This document shows, piece after piece, positions 45,450 through 54,257 of a stretch of 64,000 nt of DNA. The notes under the pieces are model-generated. The model was not told the DNA's origin, made no database searches, and saw only the letters and a list, made by a program, of their open reading frames with translations. A program made the translations under genes and the position numbers. Each line of letters opens with the position of its first letter. The stretch's first letter is position 1. The DNA lies in the NCBI RefSeq assembly GCF_007860125.1, contig NZ_SJPW01000002.1:310001-374000 (forward strand), read 5' to 3'. Source of the stretch: Rubripirellula tenax. GTDB lineage: Bacteria; Planctomycetota; Planctomycetia; Pirellulales; Pirellulaceae.

Positions 45450-46667
45450 ATGACGCAGCGCACCCCCAGCCTCTTTGATGACTTCGACGACGAGAGTTTT
45501 TCGGTGGACTCGTTGGACGATCTGATCGATCAGCGTCGGATCCCGATCCGACGCGGCGACTTGCTTTCATCGACGCCGATCTCCGTCGACGTGCAGCGAC
45601 TGCGAGCCGACCATCGTGTCGCGGGGATGTTGATCGGTGTCGGCGTTGGCGATGCGCTGGGGCATTCAACGGAGTGGCGTTTTGATCCTGATTCGCGTCA
45701 CCAACGATTCGGAACAATCGTCGATCACTTGCGCGGGAGCGACGTGCGAGCGGGGCGGATCAGCGATGATGCGCAAATGACATTCTGGACCGTCGAACGA
45801 TTGCTCAGCCATGGGCGATTCGAATTCGATGATGTCGTCGGCTGCTTCGTCGATCGACAGGGCAAGATCGTCGGGATGGGAAAGAACACGGGCGCATCGC
45901 TAACGCGCCATCATCGCCGACTGCAATCGGGACGCGCGTCGATTGAATCTTGCGCGGGCGATCCGATCATCGAAGGCCGCGGCAACGGCGGGTTGATGCG
46001 GTTTGCGCCGATCGTTTTGCCGTACTTGCGTCAGCCCTCCAACGAAATGTACGCCGATGCGATCATGTCCACTCTGGCCACGCACGGCAATTCCTGGGCT
46101 CTCGCGTCGATCGCACCGATGACTCACTTGTTGTGGAGCGTGTTGGCACGCGATGTCGATGATCCGCCGCCTGATGCGTGGTGGCTCGACGAGTACATTC
46201 GCGTCGGTGCTGATATCGAAATCGGCCCCATGCCGTATCCGCTGGACACGGATCCGATTCCGAGATGGTTCCAGAACTTTCGCGGCGGACTGTGTGATTT
46301 TCTGGATGGTCCGGTACGAGACGCGTTTCGCAAAGGAGTCCCGCTGCGTGATGCGTGTTCCCTGGACGGATTTGGTTCGCGAGCCGACATCCTGCAGACC
46401 GTTCCTGCCGTTCTGTACACGCTGATGTGCCACGCCGACGACATGACGAGCAGTCTGATTGCTGCGGTAAACGATACGAAAGACAACGACACGATCGCGG
46501 CGATCGTGGGCGCGTACGTCGGTGCCATTCACGGACGCAAGGCGATTCGTGGCCGGTGGATCGACGGGATCACGTCCTACAGCCTGGGTTGCCAAGGAAA
46601 AGAGTCGCGTTGCGATCGCGATGTGATGATCGAGATGGCGGAAGCGGCCGAAGAAAAATTTTCGTAA
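45450..46667 (+). CDS. ADP-ribosylglycohydrolase (ARH/DraG family)
   Basis: A 405-residue hydrolase that removes ADP-ribose from modified targets. The ATG at 45450 is chosen; the frame is open upstream only through att and terminator sequence. The first 60 residues are an extra acidic segment (SLFDDFDDESFSVDSLDDLID). Family motifs follow: GMLIGVGVGDALGHSTEW, the metal-site Asp pair in GRISDDAQMTFWTV, GNGGLMRFAPIVL, and NDTKDNDTIAAIVGAYVGAIHG, matching the ARH metal-ligand DTDxxAxxxGAxxGA block. First gene of a six-gene same-strand module with a WGR-PARP and a macrodomain, so it probably reverses the PARP's product. Confidence 0.88.
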   Translation: MTQRTPSLFDDFDDESFSVDSLDDLIDQRRIPIRRGDLLSSTPISVDVQRLRADHRVAGMLIGVGVGDALGHSTEWRFDPDSRHQRFGTIVDHLRGSDVRAGRISDDAQMTFWTVERLLSHGRFEFDDVVGCFVDRQGKIVGMGKNTGASLTRHHRRLQSGRASIESCAGDPIIEGRGNGGLMRFAPIVLPYLRQPSNEMYADAIMSTLATHGNSWALASIAPMTHLLWSVLARDVDDPPPDAWWLDEYIRVGADIEIGPMPYPLDTDPIPRWFQNFRGGLCDFLDGPVRDAFRKGVPLRDACSLDGFGSRADILQTVPAVLYTLMCHADDMTSSLIAAVNDTKDNDTIAAIVGAYVGAIHGRKAIRGRWIDGITSYSLGCQGKESRCDRDVMIEMAEAAEEKFS

Positions 46668-46710
46668 AGAGGCATTCCGATTGACCAAACGTGTCAACGG
46701 ACCCCTTAGA

Positions 46711-48549
46711 ATGTTTTTTGTTATGAACAATCGCATTTCAAACTCATCAAACGGTGCGAATTCACCCAAGGGTTCTTGGCTGTTGGCCGAAGAACTCTTT
46801 GAAGCGGGTGACCATGGGTTCGTCGACGAGATTTGTCGCATCGACGACGTGGGTCGGCTGGGTGCTTTCGCGAAGACTTGGTACGCCGATCGTCGCCCAG
46901 AAGCACGGCGGCTGTTGGATCAGTACCTGCAATTGCCGCTTGCACATTATCGCCACGAATCGCTGGTGAAGCAGTTGTTCAAGTTGGCCGAGGCGGCCGG
47001 CGACGACGAAGTCATGGGTTGGTTCATGGTGATGCTGGACCAGGTGGTTCGCCGCGAAGTGGTCACCAAACACCGATACGATTGGCGATCTCGCGAGCAA
47101 TGGACGGAACAAACCATTCGCATGGTGCCGCGGACGGAGTTGCCGAAGACTTACAATCCGCGGTCCACGCCGCCGAACCAATGGGCAACGCCTGCCCAGC
47201 GACTTCGATACGAACAATGGCAAGGTCGTTTAAGGTTGTTTTCGGTGCGAACGCGCAACTACCTGCGTCGCCGAGTGTGGCGTTACTTCCGCGAACTGGG
47301 TAAACGGGATCCGGTTCGCTATGTCGCCGCGATGACCGGTGCGTTGCCACGATACCAGGACGATGCGTGCCGCGACGGGCTGGCGCTGATGGACAATTGG
47401 TCGCTCGTCCACGTCATGTTCCACGATACGGACGTGTTGGAATCGACCGCCAGCGGATGGCGGCTCGGCGAAGGAAAATCATTGTCGGCGTTGTCGCCCA
47501 AGCCAATCTTTTTGAAGGCCTGGACCGCGGCGCCGATGTCATTGATCCAAGTGTGCGGAAACGCATCGGCCAGACCCGTGCGACAATGGAGCTTGCAATT
47601 GCTGCGAGATCATTGCGGCGATTCGCTAAAGTCGCTTTCGATCGAAACGATCTTGGCGTGGCTGGCCAGTGACGATGTAGAACTCGCGGATTTCGCGGCC
47701 GATCGGTTGAAAGAGTCGCCGGAAACGGCATCGATCGACACGCCGACGTGGGTGCGTGTTTTCGATGAAGCGAACTCCGACGTGCTGGATAAGGTCTGCG
47801 ATGTGGCTCGCTCGCATATGAAGGCTGGTTCGCTTTCGCTTGACGAGATGTTGAAGTTAGCATGTGCTACGCCCGCGCCGGTGGTGCAAATGTCGCTAGA
47901 TTGGTTGAAGCAACGATCGGTATCGGAATCCGAGCGAACGGAAACGTTGGTGCTTGTCGACGCGAAATGTGACGCCATGCGAGAGCCACTTTTAGCGTGG
48001 ATGATCGAGATCCTGCGAGGCGGCGAGGCCGGTGTGGATCAGCGCAGTCGGCTGTTGGAATTGCTGGACGCACGGCAATCGGACGTGCGCCGCGCCGCGT
48101 GGGTTTGGTTCACCAGCGATGCGGTGCTGAATCGCGACATAAGCCTTTGGCAATCGTTGATGGAGTCGCCCTACGAAGACGTGCGATTCGGTTTGGTCGA
48201 CCAGTTGCGACGCAATGAAATTCCGGCCAAGGAAGTGACCGGCCGATTGGTTCGCAACAATGGGCTTGATGCGAATCTTTTACGAACACTGTGGGCGACG
48301 ACGCTGCTTGGCATTCATAGCGGTGGAAAACATAAACCGGCGGTGATCACGGCGATCGCCGATCGGTTGGGTCGACGACCCGATGAAGTGGATTCGTTGT
48401 TGCCGATTTTAACCGTGGCGGTAAGATCGATTCGCCGGACGGAGTTTCGCGCGGGGCTTGCGGCGTTGGTGCAGTTGATCCAGCGGCGTCCCGAGTTGTC
48501 GTCGGCGGTCGAAGCAAATTTTCCGGAACTGCAATTGAACTTGAAGTGA
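46711..48549 (+). CDS. Helical-repeat protein of unknown function, ADP-ribose/retron module
   Basis: A 612-residue protein with no recognised family. The start is the ATG at 46711 or, 12 bp later, 46723. The sequence is mainly helical. The first half contains a basic block QWQGRLRLFSVRTRNYLRRRVWRYFRELGKRDP that could bind nucleic acid. The second half shows a run of HEAT/ARM-like helix pairs (IETILAWLASDDVELADFAADRLKES; LLELLDARQSDVRRAAWVWFTSD; SPYEDVRFGLVDQLRRNEI). It starts 43 bp after the hydrolase gene and ends 11 nt before the ncRNA candidate. A scaffold or sensor role in the module is inferred. Confidence 0.6.
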   Translation: MFFVMNNRISNSSNGANSPKGSWLLAEELFEAGDHGFVDEICRIDDVGRLGAFAKTWYADRRPEARRLLDQYLQLPLAHYRHESLVKQLFKLAEAAGDDEVMGWFMVMLDQVVRREVVTKHRYDWRSREQWTEQTIRMVPRTELPKTYNPRSTPPNQWATPAQRLRYEQWQGRLRLFSVRTRNYLRRRVWRYFRELGKRDPVRYVAAMTGALPRYQDDACRDGLALMDNWSLVHVMFHDTDVLESTASGWRLGEGKSLSALSPKPIFLKAWTAAPMSLIQVCGNASARPVRQWSLQLLRDHCGDSLKSLSIETILAWLASDDVELADFAADRLKESPETASIDTPTWVRVFDEANSDVLDKVCDVARSHMKAGSLSLDEMLKLACATPAPVVQMSLDWLKQRSVSESERTETLVLVDAKCDAMREPLLAWMIEILRGGEAGVDQRSRLLELLDARQSDVRRAAWVWFTSDAVLNRDISLWQSLMESPYEDVRFGLVDQLRRNEIPAKEVTGRLVRNNGLDANLLRTLWATTLLGIHSGGKHKPAVITAIADRLGRRPDEVDSLLPILTVAVRSIRRTEFRAGLAALVQLIQRRPELSSAVEANFPELQLNLK

Positions 48550-48560
48550 TTTTGAAACTG

Positions 48561-48788
48561 GCACCCGAGAGGAGAGTGGACACGATCGAGACCAATTTGC
48601 TGCGGCGTTCCGCCGTGGTTTGAGTTTGCTTTGACATGCTTCCCCAAGGCCGTTGTTCGATCGCCGGATACACCACTGTATCGGCGGGCCGAGACAACGT
48701 GGTTCCCTCCGATACAGTGGTGTATCCGGCTGAGTGAACGACCTTGGGCGGCGCTTCGAAGTCGATCGTGCCGCTACCTCTCGGGTGC
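48561..48788 (+). ncRNA. Candidate retron msr-msd ncRNA
   Basis: The 228-nt segment is bounded by a perfect 12-bp inverted repeat, GCACCCGAGAGG (48561-48572) and CCTCTCGGGTGC (48777-48788), followed by a T-tract (48789-48794). This fits retron a1/a2. Inside, first comes a small stem-loop CGGCG-TTC-CGCCG (48603-48615, extendable by wobble pairs), as in an msr. Then comes a long hairpin (48644-48747) with a perfect 22-bp stem at 48663-48684/48709-48730 and an outer CCAAGG/CCTTGG closure, as in an msd. It lies 90 bp before the SWIM gene, which is followed directly by a retron-type RT. The branching G and exact ends are not placed. Confidence 0.6.
48644..48747 (+). repeat. Long hairpin, putative msd
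   Basis: The inner arms (48663-48684 and 48709-48730) are exact inverted copies around a 24-nt loop; the outer ends CCAAGG (48644-48649) and CCTTGG (48742-48747) also pair. Each inner arm is itself nearly self-complementary (CGGATACA-CCAC-TGTATCGG), so two smaller hairpins are an alternative fold. A dispersed REP element is the competing explanation. Confidence 0.65.
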
Positions 48789-48878
48789 TTTTTTATTCCC
48801 TTTTCTTCGCCATGCGTTCGACACACCTGACGGGAGTCGATTGCAAAACATTTGACTCCGTTACCCTCGAGCGCATCC

Positions 48879-50579
48879 ATGCAAATCGATCTCGCCTATC
48901 GTCGACGCAGCGGTGTGGATCGTGGGCCGGCGGGTCTTGCGATCGCGTTGTCGCCGAACCTGCGCCGCGATCGTGTTAGTTTCGATGGCGTGCTGCGCGA
49001 GCCTCTGCGATTCCGCGAAGCGGTCAGTGCGCTGCACGAGATCGTGATCAGCGACCTGCGCTACAAGCCTCGTGATAAGTCGACTTACGAAGCGTTTCAG
49101 GCTGCCGAGCAACAGAGACGCCAAGCGATCTACACCGGGGCGACGCGTGCCAAGCGAGACGAGATCAAGGCCAAGCAACCGCTCGTGATGCCCGACGGAT
49201 TGGAAGGGCGATTCCGTACGGCGCGGAAACAATACTGGCGAGCACGCCAAAAGTACTCCAACTATCTGCTGATGCATGACCGCGAATTATGGCGGCTGTT
49301 GATGCCATGTGATCCCGTCATGACGGTCGCGCCGGACAGTCTGTTTTTCGAGTGCTTTAGCGCCGACGAGAGCAGTTACGGTTGCTTGAGCGTTTCGCGA
49401 GAAGCGTTTAAGCGCGAGGACGCGGTTTCGCTGGGCACGACGAACGTTGACTACACATGGCCGCTGTACGAACACTTCCAAACGCTGCGCAGCTACCGCG
49501 AAACGCGATTCACGATCGACCCACAAGGATTCGACGTCGCGACCACCGGGACGGATTCGCATCGCGAAGAAAAAGTGGATCTTCCCAACAGTTGGCTGCG
49601 AGGTTTCATGCAGTTGCAGTCGGCGATGAGCCTGCCAATGCGACGTGTGCCGGTCAGCCGCGAAGGGCTGTACAACGTCCTGGCGTTTTTGCGACGGCAC
49701 AAGGCGGCGCGCAGCCCGCGTGCGGTTCGCTTTGAATTGATGCCGGGGCAACCGGTGCGAATCGTCTTGGAACCGTGGGAGCAACCGATCGAACTGCACA
49801 GCACACCGTATGACGGTCCCCGCGGTGAGACCATTCGCGTATGGGGACGCGACCGATTGCGAGTGCTGGCGCGAACTCTACCGATCACCGATTCGGCCGA
49901 TGTCTATCTGCTCGGAAACGGCTTGCCGAGCTTTTGGGTGACCCAGATGGGCGACATGCGTTTGACGCTGGGATTGAGCGGATGGACGACGAACGATTGG
50001 ACGGCGGCTTCGGCGCTGACGCAATTGATGCCGCCGACGGAGATCAACGAGGTCATGTTGACGGCCGTTGCGGCGGCGTTCAAGTCGGACCCGGTGCGGA
50101 CGTTTGACCAACTGACTTCGTCGATCGATTTGCCGCCGGCGAAAGTGGCCGCATCGTTGAATCGATTGGCGTTGTTGGGGCAAGTGATTCACGACTTGCC
50201 GCACAGCGTCTATCGCTGGCGGCAGGTGATGCCTGTGCCGCTGACGGCCGAGCAGGTCGGTGGTGATGACAAGGAAACGGTGGAAGCGCGTGTGTTGATC
50301 GGTCGGGCCAAGTTCGACATCACTCGCGACGAGGTTTCGCGTACCGGCATGCGATTGATCGAAGCCTCGATCAACGATCGGTTTGACGGAAATCGCAAAG
50401 TGGAAATGGTCATCGATGGCGACGGGCGAATCACGCGAGGTCAATGCAAGTGTTCGCATCATTTCACGGGCGGATTGCGACGTGGTCCTTGCCGCCATTT
50501 GCAGGCGGTCCGCAATCATATCAACGCGATGACGAAAACCGACACACTTGATTCTTGGTACCAGAGTTTTTGGAATTGA
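48879..50579 (+). CDS. SWIM zinc-finger protein, retron module
   Basis: A 566-residue protein. The ATG at 48879 is used; a TTG at 48852 is less likely. The C-terminus has the SWIM signature CxCxnCxH in RGQCKCSHHFTGGLRRGPCRHLQAV, a metal-binding module known to bind DNA or proteins. Before it lies a winged-helix-like segment (PVRTFDQLTSSIDLPPAKVAASLNRLALLGQVIHDLPHSVYRW). The first 350 residues are unassigned and contain basic helices (RFRTARKQYWRARQKYSNYLL). It ends only 4 bp before the RT start, so the two are translated together. It may guide the RT or its DNA product to the ADP-ribosylation proteins; that is inference. Confidence 0.75.
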   Translation: MQIDLAYRRRSGVDRGPAGLAIALSPNLRRDRVSFDGVLREPLRFREAVSALHEIVISDLRYKPRDKSTYEAFQAAEQQRRQAIYTGATRAKRDEIKAKQPLVMPDGLEGRFRTARKQYWRARQKYSNYLLMHDRELWRLLMPCDPVMTVAPDSLFFECFSADESSYGCLSVSREAFKREDAVSLGTTNVDYTWPLYEHFQTLRSYRETRFTIDPQGFDVATTGTDSHREEKVDLPNSWLRGFMQLQSAMSLPMRRVPVSREGLYNVLAFLRRHKAARSPRAVRFELMPGQPVRIVLEPWEQPIELHSTPYDGPRGETIRVWGRDRLRVLARTLPITDSADVYLLGNGLPSFWVTQMGDMRLTLGLSGWTTNDWTAASALTQLMPPTEINEVMLTAVAAAFKSDPVRTFDQLTSSIDLPPAKVAASLNRLALLGQVIHDLPHSVYRWRQVMPVPLTAEQVGGDDKETVEARVLIGRAKFDITRDEVSRTGMRLIEASINDRFDGNRKVEMVIDGDGRITRGQCKCSHHFTGGLRRGPCRHLQAVRNHINAMTKTDTLDSWYQSFWN

Positions 50580-50583
50580 ACGG

Positions 50584-52524
50584 ATGACGGACTCAACCAC
50601 ACGCCAAGTCGTCAGCCAGTTGGTTTTGAACCAAGTCGCGGCGGGCGCAATGTTCACCGCGTATGACATCACGCTGCAGGCGCGTGGTCGCGGAATGCAG
50701 TTGCGACATGGCGAAGGTCGTGATCTGGTTCATGAATTGTTCAACACCGGTCGGATGGGAACGGACTACACGCGAACGGTCGTTGACCTAGGCACCGACG
50801 CCAACCCGATGGTTTACCATCGACGCGGCGACAGTCCCCGCACCTATCAATCAGGATCGACGGGGGCGACGGCGGCTTCCGCCCCACCGGGTGCTTTACC
50901 GACGCAGCCCTTCCCACCCGCCGCGGCGCCTCCGGCAAATACCCCTGGACTGATCGGTCGCTTGGTCAAAGGTTTGTTCGGCGGCGGCAAGGACCAACCC
51001 ATCGTGGGCCGTGTCGTTGGGGACGGCGGGAATGCGGCGAGTGGTGACGATGTTGGCGCTTTGGCGCTTCGGCCCCCTGCGTCGCTAGATTTGGATGCGA
51101 GTGATTTCTTGCCGATTTCCCGCGACGATTTGATGTCGGCCGCGAAGACGACGACGTTGTGGGGAAACCCATGGTTCGGACGTCGCGATATCATTCCGCC
51201 GATCGGAGACCCTCGGACGAAGCTGATCGATCGAGCGATGGTGGCGCGAGGGATTCTGACGCCGGACCAGTTGGCAGAGATTCACCGCATCGGCGCGGAC
51301 ATGGATCACTATCGACCGACCCAGATCTTGATCGAGTCACAAGCACATTCCGCGGGTCGATCGGCCATCGAAGTCGACGACAAGCGGAAGGCCGAAGAGA
51401 AGGCCAAGAAGAAAGCAGAGGCGAAGGAGCGAAAAGAAAAACGTCAATCCGACATCGCCGAGCGTAAGGCGACGGACATCGTGTTCCTCGGGCGTGGCGT
51501 ATCGGGACAATTGCATCTGCGCGACAGTGATGCCGAAAAACTTGCTGCGGCTGATTTGCCGATCTTGTCGACACCTGCCGAATTGGCGTCGGCGTTGGGT
51601 TTGACGATATCGAAGCTTCGCTGGCTCGCGTTCCACAACGACGTCGCGACTCGCACGCACTATGTTCGTTTCGAAATTCCCAAACGCAGCGGCGGGACAC
51701 GCCAACTCAGTTCGCCACATAAACTGCTGGCCGAAAAACAACGGTGGATTCTGAAAGAGATTCTGAACAAGTTGCCCGTCGAGGACAGTGCGCACGGATT
51801 TGTTCGAGACCGTGACATTCTGACCAATGCAATCCCGCACGTCGGCAAAGATGTCGTGTTGAACATGGATCTTGAGAACTTCTTCCCCAGCATCGGGTTC
51901 CCTCGCGTCCGGCAAGTTTTTAAAGGCCTCGGCTATTCCCCGGCGGTCGCTACGATTCTTGCCTTGCTTTGCACCGAATCGCCAAGACGCGCGGTCACCT
52001 ATGCCGGCCAGCCGTACCTGGTTGCATCGGGTCCACGCGGCTTGCCGCAAGGTGCGTGTACCAGTCCGGCGATCAGCAACCAAGTCGCCAAGCGATTGGA
52101 TCGACGCGTGCAAGGGTTAGCGACGAAGTTTGGCGTCGCGTTCACACGCTATGCCGACGATATGACAGTATCGGGTGGCGCCGAGATGACGACGCGGATC
52201 GGTTACATGATGGCAAAGTTGCGGCATATTGCCGAAGACGAAGGCTTCGTCATCAACCGATCCAAGACCCGAGTGCTGCGGCGAAACACGGCACAAATTG
52301 TCACTGGTTTGGTCGTCAACGATAAGCCGACCGTTTCGCGAACCCAGCTTCGCCGCATCCGGGCGATCCTGCATCACGCCCATCATGACGGTTTGTCGGC
52401 CCAGAATCGCGAACAGCACGCCAATTTCCGTGCTTGGATGCAGGGCATGATCGCGTTTGTGGCGATGACGCGTCCCGAGTTGGCCAAAGATTTCTTGGCA
52501 CAATTGCAATCCGTGAGGGACTGA
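50584..52524 (+). CDS. Retron-type reverse transcriptase with long N-terminal extension
   Basis: A 646-residue RNA-directed DNA polymerase. The ATG at 50584 is chosen; the frame before it overlaps the SWIM gene. The RT domain covers about residues 330-640: IPKRSGGTRQLSSPHKLL, the retron hallmark NAxxH as NAIPH (415-419), MDLENFFPSI, GPRGLPQGACTSPAISN, catalytic YADD (523-526), KTRVL and the retron VTG motif as VTGLVVN (573-579). No maturase or endonuclease domain follows, which argues against a group II intron RT. The 300-residue N-terminal part has a small winged-helix-like start (QLVLNQVAAGAMFTAYDIT), a Pro/Ala/Gly linker and a Lys/Glu-rich coiled coil. Typical retron RTs are only about 300-350 residues. 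Confidence 0.88.
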   Translation: MTDSTTRQVVSQLVLNQVAAGAMFTAYDITLQARGRGMQLRHGEGRDLVHELFNTGRMGTDYTRTVVDLGTDANPMVYHRRGDSPRTYQSGSTGATAASAPPGALPTQPFPPAAAPPANTPGLIGRLVKGLFGGGKDQPIVGRVVGDGGNAASGDDVGALALRPPASLDLDASDFLPISRDDLMSAAKTTTLWGNPWFGRRDIIPPIGDPRTKLIDRAMVARGILTPDQLAEIHRIGADMDHYRPTQILIESQAHSAGRSAIEVDDKRKAEEKAKKKAEAKERKEKRQSDIAERKATDIVFLGRGVSGQLHLRDSDAEKLAAADLPILSTPAELASALGLTISKLRWLAFHNDVATRTHYVRFEIPKRSGGTRQLSSPHKLLAEKQRWILKEILNKLPVEDSAHGFVRDRDILTNAIPHVGKDVVLNMDLENFFPSIGFPRVRQVFKGLGYSPAVATILALLCTESPRRAVTYAGQPYLVASGPRGLPQGACTSPAISNQVAKRLDRRVQGLATKFGVAFTRYADDMTVSGGAEMTTRIGYMMAKLRHIAEDEGFVINRSKTRVLRRNTAQIVTGLVVNDKPTVSRTQLRRIRAILHHAHHDGLSAQNREQHANFRAWMQGMIAFVAMTRPELAKDFLAQLQSVRD

Positions 52525-52572
52525 GCCCTTCTCGTTTGCACCAGGACAGCACGTTGTGAACTTCCGAACATT

Positions 52573-54240
52573 GTGAATGACGTTGCTCTTTTCAATTTCA
52601 ATTCTGAGAAGGTCGAGGACATGGGCACGAAACTGGCGAAGGACGCCTATCCGGAGAAAGGTTCCGCATCTGACTTTCAGTGTTTTGGTCCACCAGCGAC
52701 CAAAGATGGCGAATTCGATGCTGTAAAAATCTGTGACCTTGGTTGCTTCACCCAGGACGGGAAAGACACCAACAAGTACTACCACGCGGCGGTGGTCCAA
52801 CATCGCAAATCAAAAAATTGGTATGCGTATTTTGAATGGGGACGCACCGGCGCGGCGCGGCCAAGTTTTCAGTTTGTTGCTTGCGGTGGCGAACAGGATG
52901 CCGTAAATAGTTTCGCTTCGCAGTTGCATTCCAAAAACGATCGGCGCGGACAATGGGTAACCGTCGCGGGAATCCGTACTCTGCGTGCAAAGCCGGGCAA
53001 AGACTGCTATCTCGTTCGCCCCATGGCGACCCGGAGTACCGGTTTGCCGGATGCTCGCAGTATCAAAATCAATGAAGGTGCAAAACCGAAACCCGTCACC
53101 GGCAACGCAGTCGACGGATCAAAAAAGAAAGCGACCAAAAGAAAGTCGGCGACAAAGACACCCAAAGTCGATGAAGCGACGCGTGATTTGTTACGAGACT
53201 TGAGCATCGCCACGATCGCTTACACCCGCGGCAGCATGGCGGACGAGAGCCTGCCGACTCAGGCCGCGATCGATGACGCTCGCAAGATTCTTGCCGAGGC
53301 CCAAAAACGCCAAACCAAGATCGGCGACAGTATCAAGAAGCAGGTCAAAGACAAAAAGCTTCTTGAGATGACGACGCTGATGTACGGCAGGATTCCGAAA
53401 CGCAAAGAATTGCGTGCCGAACCGGAAACATGGGTGCTGACCAAAGACAACGTGCTGCTGTGGTCCAACGACTTGGACGCATTCGAGAGCGCTCTCTATG
53501 CCACCGATATCGAACAGGACGACGAACCGGTCAATCCGCTGTCCGAATTGAATTTGGATATGAAGTGGATTGATCCGAAATCAACAACCGGGAAGTGGCT
53601 CTACAAATGGTGGCCAACCGCGACAGGTAATCGGCACAGCTACATCAAAGACATGACGATTCGCAATCTGTGGGAAATCGAACGTCACGCTGATAAGGAT
53701 CGATTGAAGAAATGGCAAACGACGATCTGCAAAGCGAAACCAAAGATCGCCGAGCGGCCGTTGTACCAGCCAAAGACTCGGTCCGATTTGCCAACCGCGA
53801 CCCGTAAATCGTACAAGGATTCCAACACGGCTTTGATGTTCCACGGCACGCGCAGTGTAAACGTTCGGGGCATCATGAAAGAGTCGTTGCGAATGCCCAA
53901 AGAACTGGTGGGCGTCGTAATTTCGGGCGCGATGTTCGGCCCTGGACTTTACTTTGCCGATGACTGGAAAAAGTCCGCCGGCTACACCAGCTTGACGAAC
54001 AGTTATTGGAGTCGCGGCAGCGGAAGCGTGTCCGGCCGTGGCGCGTTTATGTTCGCGATGGATGTCGTCCTTGGCCAGCCGTTCGTGGCGCCTCACGCAC
54101 ACGGCTACACGGCACCGCCGGATGGGCATCATTGCGTGTTCGGCAAAGCGGGTGATTCCGGTGTTCAGAACAACGAGTACATTGTGTTTGACACGAACCA
54201 ACAAAAAATTCGGTACTTGGCCGAGTTCGATGTTGGTTAA
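52573..54240 (+). CDS. WGR-domain poly(ADP-ribose) polymerase-like ADP-ribosyltransferase
   Basis: A 555-residue PARP starting at a GTG. A WGR domain lies at about residues 50-130, with the namesake residues W89-G90-R91 in [10 protein letters not shown]; in eukaryotic PARPs it senses DNA ends. A Lys-rich linker and helical region follow (about 170-330). The catalytic domain has the H-Y-E triad of true polymerising PARPs: His424 in MFHGTRS, Tyr460 in [18 protein letters not shown], Glu535 in [11 protein letters not shown]+ is the donor. It lies 48 bp after the RT gene and 17 bp before the macrodomain gene, so it is probably co-transcribed with both. Acceptor, protein or nucleic acid, is unknown. 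Confidence 0.9.
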   Translation: MNDVALFNFNSEKVEDMGTKLAKDAYPEKGSASDFQCFGPPATKDGEFDAVKICDLGCFTQDGKDTNKYYHAAVVQHRKSKNWYAYFEWGRTGAARPSFQFVACGGEQDAVNSFASQLHSKNDRRGQWVTVAGIRTLRAKPGKDCYLVRPMATRSTGLPDARSIKINEGAKPKPVTGNAVDGSKKKATKRKSATKTPKVDEATRDLLRDLSIATIAYTRGSMADESLPTQAAIDDARKILAEAQKRQTKIGDSIKKQVKDKKLLEMTTLMYGRIPKRKELRAEPETWVLTKDNVLLWSNDLDAFESALYATDIEQDDEPVNPLSELNLDMKWIDPKSTTGKWLYKWWPTATGNRHSYIKDMTIRNLWEIERHADKDRLKKWQTTICKAKPKIAERPLYQPKTRSDLPTATRKSYKDSNTALMFHGTRSVNVRGIMKESLRMPKELVGVVISGAMFGPGLYFADDWKKSAGYTSLTNSYWSRGSGSVSGRGAFMFAMDVVLGQPFVAPHAHGYTAPPDGHHCVFGKAGDSGVQNNEYIVFDTNQQKIRYLAEFDVG

Positions 54241-54257
54241 CTCTATCTCCGAACACC

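Noticed and set aside
45900-46841. Minus-strand 313-codon frame over the ADP-ribosylglycohydrolase
   Set aside because: It lies opposite a gene with full family motifs; sequence is Arg/Asp/Val-rich without pattern.
48601-48747. Simple intrinsic terminator of the helical-repeat gene
   Set aside because: The long hairpin has no T-tract behind it; the T-tract lies only after the outer 12-bp repeat, which fits an ncRNA with a1/a2 better.
50548-52524. Group II intron RT
   Set aside because: No maturase or HNH endonuclease domain and no intron-like RNA is seen; NAxxH and VTG motifs fit retrons.
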